Assembly: GCA_001593845.1 (NCBI GenBank)
Contig: LUCF01000036.1
Span: 1-7,867, forward strand
Direction of reading: 5' to 3'
DNA length: 7,867 bases
Source of the DNA: Candidatus Bathyarchaeota archaeon B63
Lineage (GTDB): Archaea; Thermoproteota; Bathyarchaeia; Bathyarchaeales; DTEX01
The notes below the pieces were generated by a model. The model ran no database searches. It was not told the origin of the DNA and saw only the letters and a program-made list of their open reading frames with translations. Of this stretch, positions 1-5,405 are shown in pieces. The translations under genes were made by a program, and so were the position numbers. Each line of letters starts with the position of its first letter. Positions within the stretch are counted from its first letter, which is position 1.

Positions 1-939
1 GGGCTGATCAGCCGTTAGGCCTATCATCCAATCCTCTACGCCGCTCTCCCGGCAGAGGGTCTCCTCGATCACACGTATACCCGTCGGCTCCGCTAGGCGC
101 TTCGCCTCCCCCCTGAGCTCCAAGTATCTTCTGTCGAGTATTATCCGGAACTCCCTCCTCTCAAGCCCCTCAGCCAGCCTCGGGATCTTCAGCCTTATCA
201 GGGCGTATGCCTCCTTATTCGTTAGTCTGAAGAATCCGGGGGACATCTCGTCACGGAGAATCCTGAGGGCCCTCCCAAGCATCGTCCACCCAATCATATT
301 CAGCCTATCGTCCCAGAGGTAGGAGTAGGTCCTCACGAAGTCCCTCATCCACCTCTCCTTAAGTTCCTCGGGGAAGGCCTGTTCATCCTCATCGAGCGAC
401 ATGGCGCATGCTATCTCTGACGGCTTATATGACGGCTCGCCGAGCGGCCTACCCGGTGTGCTTATGATGAAGCGGTAGATGTTATCCGCGTTGTCCAGGT
501 CTGGGAATCCGTGGAGGAAGCGGGAGAGCCTGTGGTGACCCCCGATTATCGATGAGATCTCCGATAGGTCAAGCCCATAACTGTCCAGAACATGCCTGTC
601 CCTCAGCGGGCTGCTCTCGAATGCGAACTCAACGGCTTCCTCATGGCTGAAGCCCAGAACCTCCCTCATGACATGGTCTGAGAGGTGGGGGAAGGGGCCT
701 ACGCCTACATCGTGAAGCGTTGCGGCGGCTGTTAGGAGCATCTTCTCATCCCTGTTGCTCCCGGAGACCATGAGGGAGAGCTCCCCGACGCTGAGTGAGT
801 GCTGGAATCTGGAGGCTGTGGCTACCCTTGACCCCACCCATCCGGGAACCGCTGAGAGCTCAATATGCCTCAGCCTCTGAAGCACCCACGTCTCGGAGAG
901 CTCCCTCAGGAGGGATCTTCTCCTGTCCTCGGTCTTCAA
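1..939 (-). CDS. HD-domain phosphohydrolase, dNTPase/SAMHD1-like family (3' end outside window)
   Basis: This frame is open for 313 codons and leaves the window at position 1, so the C-terminus is missing. Visible landmarks, numbered from TTG at 937-939: an LQRLRHI segment at residues 20-26 followed by a divergent loop and RFQHSLSVG (His47), then LHDVGVGPFPHLSDH at 75-89 (the HD pair His76/Asp77, with His85 and His89), GGHH at 133-136, and DLDNADNIYR with Asp149/Asp152. This order resembles COG1078/SAMHD1-type metal-dependent phosphohydrolases, many of which remove triphosphate from dNTPs. The metal ligands appear intact, but the exact substrate cannot be read from sequence. TTG is chosen because an in-frame TAA lies two codons upstream; an AGGAG lies 13 nt before it (953-957) and a TATA-like box about 42 nt before it. 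The kinase/NDT-like fusion gene is upstream on the same strand, 94 nt away. Family assignment is firm; dNTPase activity is inferred. Confidence 0.85.
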   Translation of the reverse strand, partial: MKTEDRRRSLLRELSETWVLQRLRHIELSAVPGWVGSRVATASRFQHSLSVGELSLMVSGSNRDEKMLLTAAATLHDVGVGPFPHLSDHVMREVLGFSHEEAVEFAFESSPLRDRHVLDSYGLDLSEISSIIGGHHRLSRFLHGFPDLDNADNIYRFIISTPGRPLGEPSYKPSEIACAMSLDEDEQAFPEELKERWMRDFVRTYSYLWDDRLNMIGWTMLGRALRILRDEMSPGFFRLTNKEAYALIRLKIPRLAEGLERREFRIILDRRYLELRGEAKRLAEPTGIRVIEETLCRESGVEDWMIGLTADQP

Positions 940-977
940 ATGTTATCACTTTCTCCTGTTTAGCGGCCAGCCTCTCC

Positions 978-985
978 TTAAATAT
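978..985 (-). promoter_or_regulatory. Probable TATA box for the HD-domain gene
   Basis: The minus strand reads ATATTTAAGG here, the most AT-rich spot in the 94-nt gap. It is centred about 42 nt before the TTG start at 939. A start of transcription roughly 25 nt downstream would leave a short leader carrying the AGGAG at 953-957. This suggests the HD gene has its own promoter rather than relying only on read-through from the fusion gene upstream. Confidence 0.45.
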
Positions 986-1002
986 GGCACCAGCATCTAG
1001 AT

Positions 1003-1020
1003 AAAACCTCCAGCACCTGG
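1003..1020 (-). terminator. Weak hairpin plus T-tract after the fusion gene
   Basis: On the minus strand a CCAG-GTG-CTGG stem-loop (1010-1020) is followed by AGG and four Ts (1003-1006), starting 14 nt after the TAG stop at 1034. The stem is only 4 bp and the T-run is short, so this is a tentative terminator for the upstream gene. Confidence 0.25.
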
Positions 1021-1033
1021 GAAGCGGAGGCGG

Positions 1034-2194
1034 CTAGCTCATTAGGGAGCTACCCATCCTCGGCGGATCACCAGGCTTTTCCATGCGTTCATCTCTCCCC
1101 GCGATCTCCCTGAGGAACCTGATGATCTCCTCCTCCTTTGAGAAGATCTTGGTTGAGTACCACTCAAAGAATGGGCTTGGCTCGAATGGGTAGAAGACGT
1201 AAACGAACTTCGCCATGCCCTTAGCCTGGATCATCTCGCTCACGACTCCAGCGGAGAGCTGCTCGCGTGGGTGATACACGATCACGTATTGGCAGCTCTC
1301 TATTATCTTGTAGTCGGTATCGATGATCTGAGCCCTGATGTTCTTTATCGCCGTCTCGATGTCCCAGTATTCGAGCTCGTACTTTCTGGGGCCATCCGCA
1401 TACCTTATGACGATGCTTATCTTCTCCGGTAGATCCCTGCCCCTTCTCAAAGCCTCATTCTTCATCCTCCTCCAGATCTCAACCATGTCCCAGTCCTTGA
1501 TCATGTAGGGGTCGAAGACCGTGTAGTAGGGCTGGAGGGCTTCAGCGAATCTCCGGACCTTCCTGAAGAACTCCTCGGTCTCCCCCGTTATCGGATGGCT
1601 GAGGTAGACCTTCTTCTTATGCCTGTTGAAGATCAGGTCGCTCAGCAGCTCAACCCCATGCTCCCTCGCTACGAGATAGAACTCCTTGTGGGGGGTGAAG
1701 GCGCGGGAAAGCTCATAGACCCCCATCACCTCGGCTCTTCTCCACTGCGCAAGCTCAACAAGCGTGAAGTTGTACTCCCTCCACTGCGGGTCCATCTTCA
1801 GCCTCTCCCTCACCCTTATTAGGTCATCGATCACGACGAGGAACATGTCTGGGTTGAGCGCCTTCACCTCATCGTGCCTCAGGCCCTCATAGGACTTCCC
1901 CTTCCACTCAAAGTGGTACGGCGTGCTTATTATGTGAACTCCGTCCTTCTTCTTGATCTCCTCCGTTATCCTCCTAAGCGCTGAGGCCCTGAAGGACTCT
2001 AAGGTGCCGGGCTTGCTGTCGTAAAAGTCCAGCACATTCAGCTTATTCAGCGTGAAGCCCCGCTTCTCCGCCTCCTCCACGATGTAGTCGAAGAGGTGAT
2101 AGTAATGAAACTCATGAGATGATTCTAAGGCTTGGAGGTACTCATCCCTCCCAGCTCCGGGCTGCCCAGTGCAGATGACCACCGTCCTATTCAA
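1034..2194 (-). CDS. AdkA-like P-loop kinase domain fused to nucleoside deoxyribosyltransferase/DNPH1-like domain
   Basis: The protein has 386 residues and two domains. Residues 1-190 resemble archaeal adenylate kinase AdkA: a P-loop at 10-17, the stretch HIISTPYHFEWKGKSYEGL (87-105), then LNPDMFLVVID (113-123) and an RERL/WR segment like the AdkA lid region. The Walker A is GQPGAGRD, with Arg16 and Asp17 where Lys and Ser/Thr are expected, so kinase activity is doubtful. Residues 196-337 resemble nucleoside 2-deoxyribosyltransferases and DNPH1: VYLSHPITG near the start, Asp294 before the penultimate strand, and SAGVVSE at 314-320. Ser314 and Glu320 match the phosphate-binding Ser and catalytic Glu of DNPH1 as I recall that family. 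No signal peptide or membrane segment is apparent, so it is likely cytosolic. Start: TTG at 2192-2194 is the only start before an in-frame TAG at 2210-2212; GGGGA lies 10 nt upstream. A nearby ATG (2202-2204) is out of frame. The substrate is unknown; cleaving or transferring a nucleotide's N-glycosidic bond is an inference. Confidence 0.8.
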   Translation of the reverse strand: MNRTVVICTGQPGAGRDEYLQALESSHEFHYYHLFDYIVEEAEKRGFTLNKLNVLDFYDSKPGTLESFRASALRRITEEIKKKDGVHIISTPYHFEWKGKSYEGLRHDEVKALNPDMFLVVIDDLIRVRERLKMDPQWREYNFTLVELAQWRRAEVMGVYELSRAFTPHKEFYLVAREHGVELLSDLIFNRHKKKVYLSHPITGETEEFFRKVRRFAEALQPYYTVFDPYMIKDWDMVEIWRRMKNEALRRGRDLPEKISIVIRYADGPRKYELEYWDIETAIKNIRAQIIDTDYKIIESCQYVIVYHPREQLSAGVVSEMIQAKGMAKFVYVFYPFEPSPFFEWYSTKIFSKEEEIIRFLREIAGRDERMEKPGDPPRMGSSLMS

Positions 2195-2230
2195 CCCGAG
2201 GCATCCCCGCTACTATCTGATCCGATGTGA

Positions 2231-2239
2231 CTGATAAGA
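2231..2239 (-). promoter_or_regulatory. Possible TATA-like element for the fusion gene
   Basis: The minus strand reads TCTTATCAG here, centred about 41 nt before the TTG start at 2194. That matches the spacing of the better TATA candidates in this window, but the element is weakly AT-rich, so the call rests mostly on position. Confidence 0.25.
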
Positions 2240-2346
2240 CTTCTGAGGCTCCATCCACGATGCGATCCGCCTGAAAGGCTCAGCAGACCCAGTTAAGGGT
2301 TTATGGCGCCTTCTCCCCATGCACGCATCATAGGGCTTGGTAAATG

Positions 2347-2354
2347 CTTAATTA
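2347..2354 (+). promoter_or_regulatory. Probable TATA box for the helical-protein/moaC/moaB operon
   Basis: CTTAATTA lies in an AT-rich pocket about 50 nt before the preferred ATG at 2401. It overlaps an alternative upstream ATG at 2344 in the same frame, which argues that 2344-2400 is promoter and leader rather than coding sequence. A second candidate, TTTATGG at 2300-2306, sits 41 nt before 2344 and would favour the longer protein, so the choice is not closed. Confidence 0.4.
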
Positions 2355-2400
2355 CTCAGTATGCACTTTGATAATGGTGTTGAGTTGTCCCGTCGGGGTA

Positions 2401-3075
2401 ATGAGTGTGGTCCGAGATTTTGACCTGAAAATAAGCCAATTCGAGGATCTCCTACAGAAGATAACGGCGAAGACGGCGAGCGGCGTCGTCATGGAGAGGA
2501 TGGGCCCCTCGGAGATCTGGAGCCAGTCAGAGAGAGACGTCACCACGCTTAGGAGCCTAGCTAAGCAGCTGAGAGACTACATGCTTCTTTTGAGGCCGGA
2601 GAGGGCGGCGACTATAAGGAAGAGATTCACAGCGTTAATGAAGCCCCTCAGCGCCTTCGAGGAGATTCTGATGCGGAAGCCTGAGGGGTCCCCGGATGAC
2701 TCTCGTAACGCTTTGGAGGAGTTGAGGAAGGCAACGATCGAGGGCTCGAGCCTTCTGGAGCTGGCGAAGGAGATCAGAGACAATCCATCCGAGAGCATCT
2801 CCATAATCCTGAGGCTTAAGGAGGTCTACGACGCTAAGGAGTATCTCTCCGCTATACCGATTCCAGAGGCGACCTACGTCCGATTTGAGGGGTTGAAGAA
2901 GGAGATGAAGGGCCTCAGATTATCCATCGCTGGCTTGGAAAGGGCCTTGAAGGACCTCAAGGACAGCATGGAAGCAGTCTCAGCTGAGATCTCCAAGTTC
3001 CGCCCTGCCTCTGAGGGGGGAAGGGGCGGGGAAGCCGTGAGCTCAACCCCCCAAGCCGAGGGGAATGAAGAGTAA
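2401..3075 (+). CDS. Uncharacterised helical, coiled-coil protein leading the moaC-moaB operon
   Basis: I do not recognise this family. From ATG 2401 the protein has 224 residues and looks almost wholly alpha-helical: charged amphipathic helices at about 5-35, 42-95 and 102-150, a short break at AIPIPEATY (151-159), then a heptad-like coiled coil at about 162-200. The tail (201-224) is Gly/Ser/Glu-rich and probably disordered. There are no Cys or His clusters, nucleotide-binding motifs or membrane segments. The frame continues upstream to ATG 2344, but the added 19 residues use AT-rich codons unlike the body of the gene and overlap a TATA-like sequence, so I prefer 2401. GGGG at 2395-2398 precedes it closely, and GTG at 2407 is another option. 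The next gene follows on the same strand within 46 nt, so it is probably cotranscribed with moaC and moaB. A scaffold or accessory role in cofactor metabolism is only a guess from position. Confidence 0.65.
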   Translation: MSVVRDFDLKISQFEDLLQKITAKTASGVVMERMGPSEIWSQSERDVTTLRSLAKQLRDYMLLLRPERAATIRKRFTALMKPLSAFEEILMRKPEGSPDDSRNALEELRKATIEGSSLLELAKEIRDNPSESISIILRLKEVYDAKEYLSAIPIPEATYVRFEGLKKEMKGLRLSIAGLERALKDLKDSMEAVSAEISKFRPASEGGRGGEAVSSTPQAEGNEE

Positions 3076-3105
3076 AGCAGCCCAGGATAATCATGGGAGG
3101 AACGG

Positions 3106-3111
3106 AAGGAG
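3106..3111 (+). promoter_or_regulatory. Ribosome-binding site favouring the internal moaC start
   Basis: AAGGAG lies 10 nt before ATG 3122. The longer in-frame start at ATG 3065 has GAGGGG only 1 nt before it, too close for normal pairing, so this site favours the shorter MoaC. Confidence 0.45.
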
Positions 3112-3121
3112 CAGTCAGGAG

Positions 3122-3574
3122 ATGCATGGACCTTCGATGGTCGACATAACCGGTAAGCCCGTCTCCTATAGGGAGGCGGCGGCGAGGGGTCGGATAAGGC
3201 TGAGAGCCGAGACCATCAAGCGGATCAGGGAGGGGAAGATAGAGAAGGGAGACCCCATCTACGCCGCGAGGATCGCTGGGATCATGGCGGCGAAGAGCAC
3301 AAGCAGCATCATCCCGCTTTGCCATCCGATCCCCCTGACGAACGTCGAGGTTGACGTGAGGGTCTCCGGCCCGGACACTGTTGAGGTTGAATCAACCGTC
3401 AAGACGAGGGCCCAGACGGGGGTGGAGATGGAGGCGCTCGTGGCGACGGCCATCGCCCTGCTCACGATCTGGGACATGACGAAGCAGTACGAGAAGGATG
3501 AGGAGGGCCAGTACCCCTTCACGGCCATAGAGGACATAATTGTAGTCCGGAAGGTCAAGGCGGGCCAGAGATGA
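3122..3574 (+). CDS. moaC: Cyclic pyranopterin monophosphate synthase MoaC
   Basis: MoaC converts 3',8-cyclo-7,8-dihydro-GTP (the MoaA product) to cyclic pyranopterin monophosphate, an early step in molybdenum/tungsten cofactor synthesis. The 150-residue protein shows the family's order: MVDITGKPVSYREA at the N-terminus, KGD (Lys42) then ARIAGIMAAK, IPLCHPIPL (His68), TGVEMEAL (102-107 region, Glu102 and Glu104) and LTIWDMTK (Asp118, Lys121). The Lys, His, Asp and Lys positions correspond to E. coli MoaC Lys51, His77, Asp128 and Lys131, so it should be active. The C-terminus ends in YPFTAIEDIIVVRKVK, the archaeal style, rather than the bacterial KSGGKSG tail. An in-frame ATG at 3065 would add 19 polar residues unrelated to MoaC and overlap the preceding gene by 11 nt; I prefer 3122 because of AAGGAG at 3106-3111. 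It overlaps moaB by 4 nt (ATGA), pointing to translational coupling. Confidence 0.95.
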   Translation: MHGPSMVDITGKPVSYREAAARGRIRLRAETIKRIREGKIEKGDPIYAARIAGIMAAKSTSSIIPLCHPIPLTNVEVDVRVSGPDTVEVESTVKTRAQTGVEMEALVATAIALLTIWDMTKQYEKDEEGQYPFTAIEDIIVVRKVKAGQR

Positions 3575-4104
3575 GCAGGACGGCTGAGAGGCACAGGGCT
3601 GAGGCGCCTAAGCATCTGGGCTTCGCCGTCATCATCTGCAGCACATCTAGGTTCAGGGATCTCTCCGAGAAGGGCAGGGCGGATGACCCATCAGGCGACA
3701 TCATCGTGAAGGCCATCCGGGGGGCTGGTCACCGCGTCGCCGCGCGGAGGATAGTCCCGGATGACAAGGATGAGATACAGCGCGCATTGATGAAGGCCCT
3801 GAAATCCAGGAAGACGGATGTCATAATCACCTCAGGTGGGACGGGCATAAGCAGGGGGGACGTTACGATCGAGGCTGTTCAGCCGTTACTCGATAAGGAG
3901 CTACCTGGGTTCGGCGAGATCTTCAGGGCCCTCAGCTACGAGGAGATAGGCCCAGCCGCCGTTCTAACCCGTGCATTAGCTGGGGTGGCGAGGGGAAAAG
4001 CGGTCTTCTGTCTACCCGGCTCTCCTCAAAGCGTCTCCCTGGCCCTCGAGAAGATCATAATACCAGAGGTAGGCCACATCATCAAGCATGCCCGTGAAGG
4101 GTAA
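3571..4104 (+). CDS. moaB: Molybdenum cofactor biosynthesis protein MoaB/MogA-type (molybdopterin adenylyltransferase)
   Basis: MoaB/MogA proteins adenylylate molybdopterin, activating it for insertion of Mo or W. The 177-residue protein has the MoCF fold signatures: FAVIICSTSRFRD near the N-terminus (18-30), SGDII (41-45), VPDD (62-65), the nucleotide-binding TSGGTGISRGDVT (87-99) with Asp97 at the position of the conserved catalytic Asp of MogA, and LPGSPQSV (148-155). The mid-section ELPGFGEIFRALSYEEIG is typical of MoaB. In archaea this protein commonly takes the MogA role. Its ATG overlaps the moaC stop (ATGA at 3571-3574), so the two are read from one message. The residues before Leu16 are polar and not conserved in the family as I know it; no better start is visible. 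The gene ends 63 nt before the convergent rfcL stop. Confidence 0.93.
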   Translation: MSRTAERHRAEAPKHLGFAVIICSTSRFRDLSEKGRADDPSGDIIVKAIRGAGHRVAARRIVPDDKDEIQRALMKALKSRKTDVIITSGGTGISRGDVTIEAVQPLLDKELPGFGEIFRALSYEEIGPAAVLTRALAGVARGKAVFCLPGSPQSVSLALEKIIIPEVGHIIKHAREG

Positions 4105-4114
4105 AGCTAAGAGA

Positions 4115-4120
4115 TTTTTT
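4115..4120 (+). terminator. Oligo-T termination signal of the moaC-moaB operon
   Basis: Six Ts occur 10 nt after the moaB TAA. Archaeal RNA polymerase often stops at such T-runs without a hairpin. The run is not matched by a T-run for the convergent rfcL transcript, so it would serve the plus strand only. Confidence 0.4.
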
Positions 4121-4127
4121 CCAATAG

Positions 4128-4147
4128 TCCTCAGCCGCGCTTGAGGA
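4128..4147. repeat. Short hairpin in the convergent moaB/rfcL gap
   Basis: TCCTCA (4128-4133) and TGAGGA (4142-4147) form a 6-bp stem around an 8-nt GC-rich loop that could add two G-C pairs. It lies between two gene ends and so could help end either transcript, but neither side has a T-tract directly after it. A transcript-stabilising 3' hairpin is equally possible. Confidence 0.3.
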
Positions 4148-4167
4148 GCCCTCCCAGACGCTTCGGA

Positions 4168-5391
4168 TCATCCTCCACTCTTGAGGTAGGCGATCATCTC
4201 ATCGTCCAAGCCGAGCCACCTGGCGATACCCATCCCCATCTCCGGATTGTTCTGCATAATCACCCGGAGGAACGGGATCACATCCTTCGCAGCTCGGTCG
4301 GCTGAGATGTGGCATCTCCTCCCTATCATCAGGCCGATTGCCCTCAGCCTGCCCCTCTCAGCCTTCGACTTGGACATCGACATTATCCTGGATGGGAACC
4401 TGAACGGCGTCCAGCCGTGAGCCTTCCGGCTCCATGAAGTTGCGACCCCAGCGGACATGAAGTCTATGTAGTACCGCATAAGCCTCCAGTCCTGGGTAGC
4501 GGCGATCCTTCCCCGATAGACATCAGCGAGGGAGAGCATATCCATGGCCGAGGCTAGCTCCCCCGGATCCTTTATGTGGTATGGGAGGTTCTCATAGATC
4601 CACTCAAGAAGCATATCCAGGTCCACGTCAGCCTCATTCACGGCCCTCAGGGCGCCTGATACGTTCCCCGCATAGAGTATCCTCCTAAGTATATTGAAGA
4701 TCACCTCCTTCCGGTCCCTGCTGCTCAGCCAAGCGACATCCTCGAATGTCAGACGCTTCCTTCCCTGGGCGAGCGCCTGGAGATCGTTGATGGCCGACCT
4801 CACATCACCCCTCGCCCTCTCCGCGATTAGCTTAAGGGCATCCGGCTCAGCCTCTATCCCCTCTAGGCTGCAGATCTTAGCCAGCAGCCGTCTTATCTGC
4901 GTCTTGGTCGGCTTCTTGAACTCTACGAGTTGACAGGACTTTCTGAGCGTTGAGAATCGGGGGTTATAGGCGTCGTTCGCTATCAGTATGATCGGCGACC
5001 CGGTTTCCTTCACTATCTTGGTTATCTCCCGGAGTCCACCTCGATCGGCGCTCCCAGTTATCCCGCCGAGCTCATCGAAGAGGATCAGCCTCCTCTTCCC
5101 GAAGAGGGTTCCATACCTGCTCGATCTCCCGGCGAACCTCTGAATGGCCTCGGCGGTCCTATAGTCGCTCGCGTTGCTCTGGACGAGCTCCATATTCAGA
5201 TCATTAGCTAGGGCCTCAACCGTCACGGTCTTCCCGGTTCCTGGAGGCCCGTACAGGAGCAGGGCCCTCTTCTTTGGGGGCTTCCTCTCCCACTGCCTTA
5301 TCCACTCTAGGATCTTCTTCTTCGCGTCCTCGTTCCCTATCACTTCGGAGAGCGTTCTAGGCCTGTACTTCAGGGTCCAGGGTATGTTCAA
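4168..5391 (-). CDS. rfcL: Replication factor C large subunit (archaeal clamp loader)
   Basis: RfcL joins RfcS subunits in the ATP-driven complex that opens PCNA and loads it on primed DNA. From TTG 5391 the protein has 407 residues and begins NIPWTLKYRPRTLSEVIGN, the usual family start. The Walker A GPPGTGKT is at 48-55, Walker B LILFDE at 102-107, SNASD at 72-76, sensor 1 IANDAYN around Asn139 and sensor 2 RGDVRSAIND with Arg198. The rest is the helical collar and C-terminal region. Walker B is followed by LGG where RFC proteins usually have a second acidic residue (DEVDG). No PCNA-interacting QxxLxxFF-like motif is visible at the C-terminus, which ends AYLKSGG. A longer frame from ATG 5466 would add a Ser/Arg-rich segment lying entirely over rfcS coding sequence, so I reject it. 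The gene starts 4 nt after the rfcS stop and is clearly cotranscribed. Confidence 0.95.
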   Translation of the reverse strand: MNIPWTLKYRPRTLSEVIGNEDAKKKILEWIRQWERKPPKKRALLLYGPPGTGKTVTVEALANDLNMELVQSNASDYRTAEAIQRFAGRSSRYGTLFGKRRLILFDELGGITGSADRGGLREITKIVKETGSPIILIANDAYNPRFSTLRKSCQLVEFKKPTKTQIRRLLAKICSLEGIEAEPDALKLIAERARGDVRSAINDLQALAQGRKRLTFEDVAWLSSRDRKEVIFNILRRILYAGNVSGALRAVNEADVDLDMLLEWIYENLPYHIKDPGELASAMDMLSLADVYRGRIAATQDWRLMRYYIDFMSAGVATSWSRKAHGWTPFRFPSRIMSMSKSKAERGRLRAIGLMIGRRCHISADRAAKDVIPFLRVIMQNNPEMGMGIARWLGLDDEMIAYLKSGG

Positions 5392-5395
5392 GATG

Positions 5396-5405
5396 TCATC
5401 CCCTT
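5396..5405 (-). promoter_or_regulatory. rfcL ribosome-binding site embedded in the rfcS stop codon
   Basis: The minus strand reads AGGGGATGA here, close to the ideal AGGAGGTGA complement of 16S rRNA. Its last three bases are the rfcS TGA, and the TTG of rfcL follows after CATC. This decides the TTG 5391 start for rfcL and suggests the same ribosomes move from one gene to the next, helping fix subunit ratio. Confidence 0.6.

Noticed and set aside
795..1004. Plus-strand 69-codon frame opposite the HD gene start
   Set aside because: It overlaps the HD gene and its promoter and its product is Ser/Arg/Pro-rich shadow sequence.
2144..2168. Possible sequencing error or frameshift creating the odd P-loop GQPGAGRD
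   Set aside because: The frame is continuous on both sides, the flanking residues fit the AdkA pattern, and no single-base shift restores GKS/T.
2269..2279. Small GCCT-GAA-AGGC hairpin and several CTGA words in the 2195-2343 gap, considered as a C/D-box guide RNA
   Set aside because: No proper RUGAUGA C box pairs with the CTGA words, and a 4-bp stem is expected by chance. I see no RNA gene here.
2344..2400. N-terminal hydrophobic extension of the helical protein, resembling a signal or membrane segment
   Set aside because: The codons are AT-rich and unlike the rest of the gene, the stretch overlaps a TATA-like box, and there is no positive charge before the hydrophobic run.
2957..3615. Two minus-strand open frames (2957-3325 and 3259-3615) over moaC
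   Set aside because: Both lie opposite a clearly conserved moaC and read as low-complexity shadow protein with no recognisable motif.
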